Positions 1 through 8,438 of a DNA stretch of 64,000 bases are shown here, piece by piece; the stretch's first letter is position 1, and every line of letters starts with the position of its first letter. The notes beneath the pieces were generated by a model. That model saw only the letters and a program-made list of their open reading frames with translations. It ran no database searches and was not told where the DNA came from. Source of the DNA: Conexibacter sp. CPCC 205762 (GTDB lineage: Bacteria; Actinomycetota; Thermoleophilia; Solirubrobacterales; Solirubrobacteraceae); the NCBI RefSeq assembly GCF_030646155.1, contig NZ_JAUTDN010000029.1, forward strand, positions 1 to 64,000, given 5' to 3'. Made by a program: the position numbers and the translations under genes.

Positions 1-1967
1 CCCCCCCTGACAAGGGAGGCCGGCGCGGGGCGTCGGTCTTCGTCAAGCTGACCGGCAGCGCGCTGCTGCTGGTCGTGCTGATGCTGATCGTCGGGACCGT
101 CGGGATAGTGAGCCTCTCGAAGGTGAGCTCCGACGCGGAGAGGATGTACACGACGGCTGCGGCGCCGCTGGCCGATCTCGGCACGGCCCGCGCGAAGCTC
201 AACCAGCTGAGCGCCCTTGCCAACCGTCACGTGCTCGAGCAGAGCGCGACCGGCAAGGCGAGACTGCGCAGCGACATCGAAGACGCCGACGCGGCGCTCG
301 CGAGAGCGCTCAGCGCCGCCGAGAGAACGCTCCAGACCGAGAGAGGTCGCGCCGACTTCGCGGCGATCACGACCGCGCTCGCCGAGTTCAGACCGGCGCT
401 CGACGAGCTGCTGAGACTGTCCGACGCCGGCCAGACCGAGCGCGCCTACGCGCTCGAAGAGGAGCGGATGCTGCCGCCGTTCGACCAGGCGGTCGAGGCG
501 TTCGCGGCGCTGTTCGACTCGAAGGTCTCTCTGGCCGCCAGCGACAACGACGGCATCAACAGCACCGCCTCCTCCAGCAGGCTGATCGCGATCCTGCTGA
601 TCCTCTTCGCGACGGCGCTGGGGCTCGCCGTCTCGTGGTGGATCGCACGCGGGATCGTGCGCGGCGTGCGCGAGATGCTGACGGCCGCCGACCGCATCGC
701 CGAGGGCGACGTCGAGCAGCAGATCGGGATCCGCTCAAGCGACGAGATCGGCCAGCTGGGCGAGGCGTTCAAGCGCATGATCGGCTACGTGAAGGGGATC
801 GCCGGCGCGGCGCAGCAGCTCGCGCAGGGCGACCCGCAGATCGCGGTCACGCCGCGCTCGGAGCGCGACGTGCTCGGCAACGCCTTCGTCGAGCTGGGCG
901 ACTACCTCGGCGAGATGGCCGGCTCGGCGCAGCAGATCGCCTCCGGCGACCTGACCGGCCAGGTCACGCCGCGCTCGGAGCGGGATGCGCTCGGCGTCGC
1001 GTTCGCGGAGATGACCGGCAACCTCAACAGCCTGCTGGGCGACGTCTCCGTCAACGCCGCGACCGTCTCCTCCGCCTCGCAGCAGATGGCGAGCACCTCG
1101 GAGGAGACCGGCCGCGCGGTCGCCGAGATCGCCAGCGCCGTCACCGACGTCGCCGACGGCTCGCAGCAGCAGGTGCGGATGATCGCCGACGCCCGCGAGG
1201 CGGTCAGCGACGCCGCCACCGCCGCCGGCAGCTCGGCCGCCTCGGCGCGTGACACCGCCACCGCCGCCGACGAGGCGCGCACCGTCGCCCGCGACGGCGC
1301 GCTGACGGCCGAGGAGGCGACCGACGCGATCCGCCAGGTGGCCGACTCCTCACGCGACGTCAGCCGCGTCATCGGCGAGCTGTCGGACAAGTCGACCGCG
1401 ATCGGCGGGATCGTGCAGACGATCACCGACATCGCCGAGCAGACCAACCTGCTCGCGCTCAACGCCGCGATCGAGGCGGCACGGGCGGGCGACCAGGGGC
1501 GCGGCTTCGCCGTCGTCGCCGAGGAGGTCCGCAAGCTCGCCGAGGGCTCGCAGGCCGCCGCCGCCGAGATCTCGGCGCTGATCGCCGACATCCAGGCGAG
1601 CACGCAGCGGACGGTCGGCGTCGTCGAGGACGGCGAGCGGCGCACGAGCGACGGCGTCGAGGCGGTCCAGAAGGCGCGTGAGGCGTTCGAGCGGATCGGC
1701 GCCGCGGTCGACGACGTGACGACGCGGATGGAGGCGATCGTCGTCTCCGCCGACCAGATCTCGGCCGGCACGACCCGCACCCAGACGGGCATGGACGAGA
1801 TCGCGACGCTCGCCGAGCAGTCGTCGGCCTCGGCCGAGCAGGTCTCCGCCTCGACGCAGCAGACGAGCGCCTCGACGCAGGAGATCGCGGCCTCCGCAAG
1901 CGAACTTGCCCGCACCGCCGAGCAGCTGGAAGGACTGGTGGCGCGCTTCACGCTGACGACCGCCTAG
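1..1967 (+). CDS. Methyl-accepting chemotaxis protein with three HAMP units (5' end cut by window)
   Basis: Membrane chemoreceptor that would signal to a CheA/CheW array. The frame is open to the left edge, and alignment with the paralogue that follows (FVK near the N-terminus of both) puts the true start only a few codons outside the window. Seen in order: a first membrane segment (about bases 50-115), a helical periplasmic ligand domain of the four-helix-bundle kind, a second membrane segment ending SWWIARG (about 590-655), three HAMP-like units (about 660-1040; repeats ending in [26 protein letters not shown]), and the cytoplasmic coiled coil with the conserved hairpin tip [15 protein letters not shown] near 1450-1490. 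The family is clear. The ligand is unknown. No C-terminal CheR-tethering pentapeptide is present. Confidence 0.95.
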   Translation, partial: PPDKGGRRGASVFVKLTGSALLLVVLMLIVGTVGIVSLSKVSSDAERMYTTAAAPLADLGTARAKLNQLSALANRHVLEQSATGKARLRSDIEDADAALARALSAAERTLQTERGRADFAAITTALAEFRPALDELLRLSDAGQTERAYALEEERMLPPFDQAVEAFAALFDSKVSLAASDNDGINSTASSSRLIAILLILFATALGLAVSWWIARGIVRGVREMLTAADRIAEGDVEQQIGIRSSDEIGQLGEAFKRMIGYVKGIAGAAQQLAQGDPQIAVTPRSERDVLGNAFVELGDYLGEMAGSAQQIASGDLTGQVTPRSERDALGVAFAEMTGNLNSLLGDVSVNAATVSSASQQMASTSEETGRAVAEIASAVTDVADGSQQQVRMIADAREAVSDAATAAGSSAASARDTATAADEARTVARDGALTAEEATDAIRQVADSSRDVSRVIGELSDKSTAIGGIVQTITDIAEQTNLLALNAAIEAARAGDQGRGFAVVAEEVRKLAEGSQAAAAEISALIADIQASTQRTVGVVEDGERRTSDGVEAVQKAREAFERIGAAVDDVTTRMEAIVVSADQISAGTTRTQTGMDEIATLAEQSSASAEQVSASTQQTSASTQEIAASASELARTAEQLEGLVARFTLTTA

Positions 1968-1975
1968 ATCGCCCG

Positions 1976-2014
1976 CCGCGACAGGGATCTCTGGTTTCCA
2001 GAACCCTGTCGCGG
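1976..2014 (+). terminator. Hairpin terminator after first chemoreceptor
   Basis: An 11-base perfect stem (1976-1986 with 2004-2014, CCGCGACAGGG) encloses a second small stem TCTGG/CCAGA. There is no U tract, as is common in G+C-rich actinobacteria. It separates the two tandem receptor genes, so they may be separate transcripts. Confidence 0.7.
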
Positions 2015-2142
2015 CCGGCCGCCGCAGATGACTAATTGCCGGTCCACCGCACGCGGGTGAGCGTCTGCGTGCCTAAAGCCGAGCGCCGACGCGCCGAGAA
2101 CACCGGAGGCATCCAGCCGACTGAACTCGTCAAGGAGCCTCC

Positions 2143-4224
2143 GTGCCAGCTTCCCGCAGCAACCGCCGCGTCTCGATATTCGTCAAACAGATGGGTGCGA
2201 CCGCCGTCGTGATCGCGTTGATGGCGATCGTCGGCATCGTCGCCGTCACCAGCCTGGGGCGTGTCAACCAGAGGGCCGAGATCATGTACACCGCGGCAGC
2301 CCAGCCGCTCGCCCACCTGGGCGTCGCGCGCGCCAAACTCAACGAGCAGCGCGCCTTCACCAACAACCACTTCCTCGAGACGACCGCCGCCGGCAAGGCC
2401 GAGGTCGCGGCCAAGATCGACGCCAACCAGCCGATCGTCGACAGAGCGCTGAGAGCGGTCCAGTCGACGCTCCAGACGCCGGAGGCGAGAACCGAGTTCG
2501 TGCAGCTGCAGGAGGCGCTCGCCCGCTACCGCGAGGTCGCCGCCGAGGCGCTCAGACGGTCCGACACGCAGAGCGCCGAGCAGGCGTACGCCTTCAACAA
2601 GGCGCAGGTGCTGCCGGCCTTCACCGAGGTCGCGGCCGCCTTCGACGCGCTGTTCGACTCGAAGGTCGCGCTCGCCGCCCGCGACAACGCCCAGATCGAG
2701 TCGACCTACTCCTCCAGCCGCCTGCTGACGCTGCTGCTGATCGCCGCGGCGATCGCGCTCGGCAGCGGCGTCTCGTGGTGGATAGCGCGCGGCATCCTGC
2801 GCGGCGTGCGGCAGATGGTCAGAGCCGCCGAGGGGATCGCCGAGGGCGACGTCGACCAGCAGATCGAGATCAGATCGCGTGACGAGATCGGCCAGCTCGG
2901 CGAGGCGTTCGAGCAGATGGTGGCGTACATGCGCGAGATGGCGGCAGCCGCCGAGCAGCTCGCCGAGGGCGACCCGAACGCGGCCGTCCACGCCCGCTCC
3001 GAGCGCGACGTGCTCGGGACCGCGTTCGTCGAGCTGACGGCGTACTTCGAGGAGGCCGCGGCCGCCGCGCGCCAGATCGCCGCCGGCGACCCGACCGCCG
3101 ACGTCCGTCCCCGCTCCGAGCGCGACGTGCTCGGCAACGCCTTCGTCGAGATGACCGCCTACCTGTCCGAGATGGCGGCCGCCGCCGGCCGCATCGCCGA
3201 CGGCGACATCTCCGGCGAGGTCCGCCCGGTCTCCGGCAGAGACCAGCTCGGCCACGCCTTCACGACGATGACGCGCAACCTCAACGAGCTGCTCGGCGAC
3301 GTCCAGCAGGGCGCCGCGACCGTCTCCTCCGCCTCGCAGCAGATGGCCAGCAGCTCCGAGGAGACCGGTCGTGCCGTCGGCGAGATCGCGGCCGCGATCG
3401 GCGAGGTCGCCGGCAGCTCGCAGCAGCAGGTGCAGCGGATCGAGTCGGCGCGCGAGACCGCGGTCGAGACGAACACGGCCGCGGCCTCCTCGGCGCGGTC
3501 GGCCGAGCGCACCGCGGGCTCGGCCAGCGAGGCGAGCAGCGTCGCCCGTCAGGGCGTCGCGACCGCCGAGCAGGCGAGCGAGGCGATCCAGGAGGTCGCC
3601 TCCTCCTCGGCCGCCGTCAGCGACGCGATCGAGCAGCTGTCGGGCAAGTCGGAGCGGATCGGCGGGATCGTCCAGACGATCACCGACATCGCCGAGCAGA
3701 CCAACCTGCTCGCGCTCAACGCCGCGATCGAGGCGGCCCGCGCCGGCGAGCAGGGCAAGGGCTTCGCGGTCGTCGCCGAAGAGGTCCGCAAGCTGGCCGA
3801 GGGCTCGCAGGAGGCGGCGTCGGAGATCTCGGCGCTGATCCGCGAGATCCAGCACGAGACGGCGCGCAGCGTCGGCGTCGTGCAGGCCGGCGCGGCGCGC
3901 ACGAGCGAGGGCGTCGAGGCGGTCGGGCGCACGCGCGAGGCGTTCCTCGAGATCGGCGTCGCGGTCGAGGCGGTCGCCGCGCAGATGGAGCAGATCGTCA
4001 GCGCCGCCGCCGAGATCACGGCGAGCAGCGAGCGGATGCAGGGCGACGTCGGCCAGGTCGCCTCGCTGGCCGAGCAGTCCTCCGCCTCGGCCGAGCAGGT
4101 CTCGGCCTCGACGCAGCAGACGTCGGCGGCGACGCAGGAGATCGCCGCCTCCGCAACCGAGCTGGCCCGCACCGCCGAGCAGCTGGAGACGCTCGTCGGT
4201 CGGTTCACGCTGGCACAGGCGTGA
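2143..4224 (+). CDS. Methyl-accepting chemotaxis protein with four HAMP units
   Basis: Paralogue of the receptor just upstream, 693 residues. The GTG start at 2143 is preceded by AAGGAG six bases away. It has the same order: N-terminal membrane segment (residues about 12-38), helical sensing domain, second membrane segment ending SWWIARG (about 190-215), then HAMP units at roughly 2800-3290 on the DNA, and the signalling tip [15 protein letters not shown] near 3700-3745. Here I count four HAMP-type units (ending [34 protein letters not shown]), one more than its neighbour. This suggests gain or loss of a HAMP module by in-frame recombination. The two proteins are nearly identical around the tip, which fits joint clustering in one array. 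Ligand unknown. Confidence 0.96.
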   Translation: MPASRSNRRVSIFVKQMGATAVVIALMAIVGIVAVTSLGRVNQRAEIMYTAAAQPLAHLGVARAKLNEQRAFTNNHFLETTAAGKAEVAAKIDANQPIVDRALRAVQSTLQTPEARTEFVQLQEALARYREVAAEALRRSDTQSAEQAYAFNKAQVLPAFTEVAAAFDALFDSKVALAARDNAQIESTYSSSRLLTLLLIAAAIALGSGVSWWIARGILRGVRQMVRAAEGIAEGDVDQQIEIRSRDEIGQLGEAFEQMVAYMREMAAAAEQLAEGDPNAAVHARSERDVLGTAFVELTAYFEEAAAAARQIAAGDPTADVRPRSERDVLGNAFVEMTAYLSEMAAAAGRIADGDISGEVRPVSGRDQLGHAFTTMTRNLNELLGDVQQGAATVSSASQQMASSSEETGRAVGEIAAAIGEVAGSSQQQVQRIESARETAVETNTAAASSARSAERTAGSASEASSVARQGVATAEQASEAIQEVASSSAAVSDAIEQLSGKSERIGGIVQTITDIAEQTNLLALNAAIEAARAGEQGKGFAVVAEEVRKLAEGSQEAASEISALIREIQHETARSVGVVQAGAARTSEGVEAVGRTREAFLEIGVAVEAVAAQMEQIVSAAAEITASSERMQGDVGQVASLAEQSSASAEQVSASTQQTSAATQEIAASATELARTAEQLETLVGRFTLAQA

Positions 4225-4228
4225 GCCG

Positions 4229-4268
4229 CGGCACGCGGACCGCGCGACCTCCCGGGGTCCGCGTGCCG
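4229..4268. terminator. Hairpin between convergent receptor and tgt genes
   Basis: A 13-base perfect stem (4229-4241 with 4256-4268, core GGCACGCGGACC) lies 5 bases after the receptor stop and 45 bases after the tgt stop on the other strand. It can serve both directions. Confidence 0.75.
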
Positions 4269-4313
4269 GCGTGTCAGGCGCCCGCCGTCGTCGTCGCCGT
4301 GGCTTCCCCCGAG

Positions 4314-5537
4314 CTAGGCGGCGACGGCGGCGAGCCCGCCGGGCGCGGCGCCCGCGCGCACGGCGGCCGCAACCTGCGGCAGCGTGCCGGTCGCGACGGC
4401 CGCGCGCAGGTCGGACATCAGCCGCTCGATGAAGCTGAGGTTGTGCAGCGTGACGAGCCGCAGCGCGGTCAGCTCGTGGGCGCCGAAGAGGTAGTGCAGG
4501 TAGGCGCGCGTGAAGCCCTGGCTGCAGGCGGGGCAGGGGCAGTCGTCCATGATCGGCTCGTTGACGTGCTTCATGCGGCCCTTCGTCAGGTCGATCCGCC
4601 AGCGTCTCGACGGGTCGGGCACGAGCGCCATGCCGTGCCGGCCGATGCGGGTCGGCATCGCGCAGTCGAAGGTGTCGATCCCCAGCTCGACGCCGCGCAC
4701 GAGGTCGTCGATCTCGCCGATCCCGAGCAGGTGGCGCGGCTTCTCCGGCGCGACCCGTTCCAGCTCGTCGGTCGCCCAGCTGACGACCTCGTACATCTGT
4801 GGCTTGTCGGCGCCGAGCGAGCCGCCGATCGCGACGCCGGGCGCGCTCGTCTGCGCGATGTGACGGGTCGCGCCGCGGCGCAGGTCCTCGTAGACGCCGC
4901 CCTGCGAGATCGAGTACAGCACCTGACCTCTCGGCTGATGCTCGTCGTGCCAGGCGATGCAGCGGTCGAGCCAGCGGTGGGTCCGCTCGGTCGAGCGCTC
5001 GGTGTAGTCGCGCGTGACGTGGAAGGGCGTGCACTCGTCGAACGCGAGCGCGATGTCGGAGCCGAGCGCGGCCTGGATCTCCATCGACGTCTCGGGCGCC
5101 ATGAAGCGCTCTCCGCCGTCGATGTAGGAGCGGAAGCTGACGCCCTCCTCGGCGATCTGCAGGACGGCGCCGGCGCGGTCGGAGCCGGTCGGCGCGCGGC
5201 CCTTGATCTCGTCGGCGACGGTGCCGTGCCCCATCGAGAAGACCTGGAAGCCGCCGGAGTCGGTGATGATCGGATCGGTCCAGCGCATGAACTCGTGCAG
5301 CCCTCCCAGCTCGCTGACGAGCTCGTGCCCCGGCGCGAGGAAGAGGTGGAAGGTGTTGCCGAGCACCATGTCGTAGCCGAGCTCGCGCACCTCGCGCGGC
5401 TCGAGGCCCTTGATCGTGCCCTTCGTCGCGAGCGGCACGAAGGCGGGCGTGCGCACCTGGCCGTGCGCAAGGTTGAGGACGCCCGTGCGCGCGAGCGAGC
5501 CGGGGTCGCGGTGGTGGATCTCGAGGAGCGGCGCCAT
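4314..5537 (-). CDS. tgt: Queuine tRNA-guanine transglycosylase
   Basis: Exchanges guanine 34 in GUN-anticodon tRNAs for queuine or its precursor. The 407-residue form starting MAPLLEIHHRDPGSLARTG at 5537 matches the family N-terminus; the frame stays open further upstream through a repetitive stretch that I take as untranslated leader. Visible signatures are ITDSGGFQVFS with the substrate-binding aspartate, the active-site region GIDTFDCAMPTRIGRHG, and the C-terminal zinc site CPCPAC followed by a histidine about 26 residues later. It is slightly longer than usual because of an alanine-rich tail. No other queuosine genes are adjacent. Its upstream gene-free stretch carries repeats and dyads described separately. 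Confidence 0.95.
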   Translation of the reverse strand: MAPLLEIHHRDPGSLARTGVLNLAHGQVRTPAFVPLATKGTIKGLEPREVRELGYDMVLGNTFHLFLAPGHELVSELGGLHEFMRWTDPIITDSGGFQVFSMGHGTVADEIKGRAPTGSDRAGAVLQIAEEGVSFRSYIDGGERFMAPETSMEIQAALGSDIALAFDECTPFHVTRDYTERSTERTHRWLDRCIAWHDEHQPRGQVLYSISQGGVYEDLRRGATRHIAQTSAPGVAIGGSLGADKPQMYEVVSWATDELERVAPEKPRHLLGIGEIDDLVRGVELGIDTFDCAMPTRIGRHGMALVPDPSRRWRIDLTKGRMKHVNEPIMDDCPCPACSQGFTRAYLHYLFGAHELTALRLVTLHNLSFIERLMSDLRAAVATGTLPQVAAAVRAGAAPGGLAAVAA

Positions 5538-5582
5538 ACGACGCTGGAGGCTAGCGGGCCGGCCACTCTGCCCGTCCGCCCG

Positions 5583-5679
5583 CATCCGCGCCCCCATCAC
5601 GCGCATCCGCGCCCCCATCACGCGCATCCGCGCCGCGATCTGCGCAAGACGCGCCGCGTTCATGCGCATCCGCGCCACA
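5583..5679. repeat. 21-base tandem repeat upstream of tgt
   Basis: Five consecutive 21-base units begin at 5583, 5604, 5625, about 5646 and 5667. The first two are identical over most of their length; the shared core is CATCCGCGCC. The same core at the same 21-base spacing occurs inside the MocR gene near 14337-14430, in a different reading frame, so the repeat looks like a DNA-level element and not a protein motif. Confidence 0.75.
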
Positions 5680-5683
5680 AAGT

Positions 5684-5717
5684 ACGAGCCCGCGACCGGG
5701 AGGGGTCGCGGGCTCGT
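5684..5717. terminator. Strong hairpin in tgt upstream region
   Basis: A 14-base perfect stem ACGAGCCCGCGACC at 5684-5697 pairs with 5704-5717 around a 6-base loop. It lies 147 bases upstream of the tgt start. It could end a short upstream transcript or be a structured leader element; there is no U tract. Confidence 0.5.
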
Positions 5718-5911
5718 GGCGGTAGGTGGCCTTGGACACAGCCGACCGCACCGGCCGTCTTGGCCCGGTGTGTCAGCTCGCCGGCCGGCCTGGCCGACGC
5801 TTGGGGGTCGCACCGCCGCGCTGGTCGGTCGCGCGGTGCAACAACAGAACGAAATTCAGCCTAACACACCGTCGATCAAAAGCAAAGCGTTTTTTCGATC
5901 ACCTTCGACCA

Positions 5912-5958
5912 CCCTGGTGCATTCAACTGACTGGCTAGTCGGTTAGCAAGTTCCAGGG
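5912..5958. promoter_or_regulatory. Nested inverted repeat, operator-like
   Basis: An inner dyad AACTGACT...AGTCGGTT (5925-5944) sits inside an outer dyad CCCTGG (5912-5917) and CCAGGG (5953-5958) with near-equal spacing on both sides. It lies in the A+T-rich part upstream of tgt. It resembles binding sites of dimeric HTH regulators; the MarR protein encoded next door is one candidate partner, by position only. Confidence 0.4.
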
Positions 5959-6108
5959 TCCAAAACCTGCACAAATGTACGAGATGTTGCACCAGAACGC
6001 CAGCGCGCCAATCGAATCGCAATCGCATCGCAATCCGGCTGCAAGCAGGCGAAACGCCACCTCCCCAACCGGACAGGCGGCGATTTCGTGACGGCACGCA
6101 GCACGACG

Positions 6109-6155
6109 GACTCTGCGGCGCAGTACATCGCAGGGATGTACTCCGCCGCAGACTC
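6109..6155. terminator. Long hairpin downstream of MarR gene
   Basis: A 20-base stem with two mismatches joins 6109-6128 and 6136-6155 (core CTGCGGCGCAGTACAT) with a 7-base loop. It lies 38 bases past the MarR stop on the minus strand, so it likely ends that transcript. Confidence 0.65.
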
Positions 6156-6192
6156 CCGCGGGAGGGAGTCGCCGTGAGTAAGGCGGAGGCGC

Positions 6193-6681
6193 CTACGAAC
6201 CGGCGGACGGCGGCAGCAGCCGCGTCCAGAACGCGCCGAGCTGGCGCAGCTCGTCCTCGCTGAAATGCTCGAGGAAGGCGCGGCGGATGCCCTCGTGATG
6301 CGTCGGGCGGGCGGCGGCGAGCAGCTCCTGGCCGGCCGGCGTCAGCACCGCGAAGGAGCCGCGCGCGTCGTTCGGGCAGGCGGCCCGTTCGAGCAGGCCG
6401 TCACGCTCGAGGCGGTCGACCAGACGGCTCATGCCGCTGCGCGACAGCAGCACCGAGTCGGCGAGGTCGCACATGCGCATCTTGCGGTCGGGCGCGTCGG
6501 CGAGCTGGATCAGCACCTCGTAGGAGGTCAGCGGCAGGCGATGGGTCGCCTCCAGCTCCGCGTCGAGCGACTTCATCAGCGACGCGTGAACCCTCAGCAG
6601 GCCCTTCCAGGCGCCCAGCTCGACGGCGTCGAGCCCGGCGGGGACGGCGGCTGCAGCGGGAGGAAGTTCGGTCGCGGACAT
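6193..6681 (-). CDS. MarR-family transcriptional regulator
   Basis: A 162-residue dimeric winged-helix repressor of the MarR/SlyA kind. The central part reads MCDLADSVLLSRSGMSRLVDRLERDGLLER (DNA-recognition helix) followed by a wing with the usual D-x-R (NDARGSFAVLTPAG), flanked by helices that form the dimer. Its length is normal. It stands alone: 71 bases separate it from the helicase gene upstream on the same strand and a strong hairpin follows it. Its target and ligand are not evident; the dyad-rich stretch downstream is the nearest candidate binding region. Confidence 0.9.
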   Translation of the reverse strand: MSATELPPAAAAVPAGLDAVELGAWKGLLRVHASLMKSLDAELEATHRLPLTSYEVLIQLADAPDRKMRMCDLADSVLLSRSGMSRLVDRLERDGLLERAACPNDARGSFAVLTPAGQELLAAARPTHHEGIRRAFLEHFSEDELRQLGAFWTRLLPPSAGS

Positions 6682-6752
6682 CGGCTAAAGCAGGGATGAG
6701 AAGGTTTCGACGGTCGCGACGATAGCAGCGGCGGCCGACGCGCCGGGTCAGA

Positions 6753-8438
6753 TCAGCCGCTCTTCTCGACCTCGCGCCGCAGCCGCTCGTTCGCCTTCTC
6801 GAGCTGCTCCAGCGTCGACTTCGAGACCGACGGAGCCCCCACCAGCCGGTTGAGGCGGGCGTTGATCTCGCGGTGGTCCTCTCTCCCCCGCCGCGCCAGC
6901 GTCGCGACCAGCTTGCTGCGCTCCTCGCGCAGCGTCTCGCGCCGCTGGTAGGCGGACTGCGGGTCGTCGGCCGCGCTCGGCAGCGCGTCGACCAGCTCCT
7001 CCGCGGGCCGCTTCGTCTCCGCGATCCCGCCGCCGAACGCCATGAACGCCGCCGACGGTCTCGCCGCGCCGGCCGGCTCCGGGTCGGCGAACAGCATCAG
7101 GTTGTCGCCGATCTGGATGTGCTCGTCCGGGCGCGCGTCGGAGTAGAGCGCCTCGTAGACGCCCGGCTCGCTTCTGCGCCGCTCCGGCGGCTCGTCCAGC
7201 TCGCCGGTGTCGAGCGCCGGTCTCAGCTCGATCGCGTGGTTGCGCTCCTCCTCGATCCGCGAGGCGAGCGTCTTCAGCAATATGTCCGACGGCAGGAACA
7301 GGAACGACATCTGTCTGCGCGGTCTCGGCGAGCGGCGGATGAAGCGGCCGACGACCTGGCGGAAGAACAGCTCGGTGCGCGAGGTCGTCGCGTAGACGCC
7401 GACGCGCAGGCGCGGGATGTCGACGCCCTCGGAGACCATCAGCACCGAGACGATCCAGCGCGTCGTGCCGGCGGCGAAGCGGGCGATCCGCTGCGAGGCG
7501 TCGGCCTCGTCGGAGGTGACGATCAGCGGCGCCTCGCCGCTGATCTTCTGCAGCTGCCCGGCGAGCTGGATCGCGTGCTGCTTGTCGATCGCGATCACGA
7601 GGCCGCCGGCCTCCGGATGGTCGCCGGCGCGGATCTCGCCGAGCTTGTGGTCGGCGTCGATCAGCACGCGCCTGATCCAGTCGCCCTCGCCGTCGAGCGC
7701 GGTCCGCAGCCGCCGCGCGTCCTCGTTGCGCGGCAGCACGACGGAGAAGTCGGCGCGGCGGCGGCGGCCGTCGCTCGTCCACTCCATGTCGCCGTCGTAG
7801 GGCTGGAAGGTGATCGGGCGGCAGACGCCGTCCATCAGCGCCTGCGTGTACGAGTAGGCGTAGGAGGCGCTGGAGACGCCGTCGGCGTCGTACTCGACCC
7901 ACGGGATCGGCGAGTTGTCGGAGCGGAACGGCGTGCCGGACAGCAGCACGCGCTGCTTCGCGTTGGCGAAGGCGTCCATCGCGGTCGTGCCCCACGCGGC
8001 GTGCTCGCCCATGTGGTGGGGCTCGTCGGCGACGAGCAGCGTGCGGCGGCCGTTGCAGGCGATCCGGTGCGGTCTCGGCCCGGCCGCGACCGCCTGGTAG
8101 GTGACGACGACGCCGTGGCGGTCCGACGGCTCCGGCCCCTCCGAGTTGGGCCGGTTCGGTTCGAGGTCGATCCCGTAGCGGGCCGCGTCGGCCGCCCACT
8201 GGCGGCAGATGTGCGCGGTCGGCGCGAGGATCGCGACGCGCTGCACCTCGCCGCGCTGGAGCGCCTCGTAGGCGACGCGCAGGCCGAACGTCGTCTTGCC
8301 GGCCGCCGGCGTCGCCGAGGCGAGGAAGGCCTCGCCCTCGTGCTCGGCGAGCGCGGCGATCGCCTTCTGCTGCCAGTCACGCAGCGGCCGTCCCTTCGGC
8401 CACGGCGGAAGGGTCTTTCTGCGAGCGGCGGCGCTCAC
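6753..8438 (-). CDS. DEAD/DEAH-box superfamily 2 helicase
   Basis: ATP-dependent nucleic-acid translocase, 561 residues, function unassigned. Helicase motifs are seen in order: Walker A ATPAAGKTT (about residue 42), motif Ia LAPTAHICRQW, motif II as VADEPHHMG instead of the usual DEAH/DECH, motif III LLSGTPFRSD, and motif VI in QVVGRFIRRSPRPRRQ. A charged C-terminal extension of about 130 residues ends in a coiled-coil-like segment (KSTLEQLEKANERLRREVEKSG). It begins with GTG inside the gpmI stop codon (GTGA), so it is the last gene of the glycolytic operon. Why a helicase should share that operon is unclear. Confidence 0.88.
   Translation of the reverse strand: MSAAARRKTLPPWPKGRPLRDWQQKAIAALAEHEGEAFLASATPAAGKTTFGLRVAYEALQRGEVQRVAILAPTAHICRQWAADAARYGIDLEPNRPNSEGPEPSDRHGVVVTYQAVAAGPRPHRIACNGRRTLLVADEPHHMGEHAAWGTTAMDAFANAKQRVLLSGTPFRSDNSPIPWVEYDADGVSSASYAYSYTQALMDGVCRPITFQPYDGDMEWTSDGRRRRADFSVVLPRNEDARRLRTALDGEGDWIRRVLIDADHKLGEIRAGDHPEAGGLVIAIDKQHAIQLAGQLQKISGEAPLIVTSDEADASQRIARFAAGTTRWIVSVLMVSEGVDIPRLRVGVYATTSRTELFFRQVVGRFIRRSPRPRRQMSFLFLPSDILLKTLASRIEEERNHAIELRPALDTGELDEPPERRRSEPGVYEALYSDARPDEHIQIGDNLMLFADPEPAGAARPSAAFMAFGGGIAETKRPAEELVDALPSAADDPQSAYQRRETLREERSKLVATLARRGREDHREINARLNRLVGAPSVSKSTLEQLEKANERLRREVEKSG

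Larger units (their letters stand above)
5538..6192. other. Gene-free stretch between MarR gene and tgt
   Basis: I see no convincing gene here. It contains the 21-base repeats next to tgt, a 14-base-stem hairpin at 5684-5717, an A+T-rich part at about 5850-6060 that contrasts with the surroundings, a nested dyad at 5912-5958, and a 20-base-stem hairpin at 6109-6155 just downstream of the MarR gene. It most likely holds the tgt promoter and leader. A small RNA gene cannot be excluded. Confidence 0.6.

Noticed and set aside
2032..5034. 1000-codon open frame on the minus strand across the second chemoreceptor and tgt
   Set aside because: It is the opposite-strand shadow of two clear genes, is arginine/leucine/aspartate-rich and has no domain I recognise. 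Long shadow frames are normal at this G+C.
5876..6097. 73-codon frame on the minus strand in the gene-free stretch before tgt
   Set aside because: No ribosome site, A+T-rich segment with dyads, and no family resemblance.
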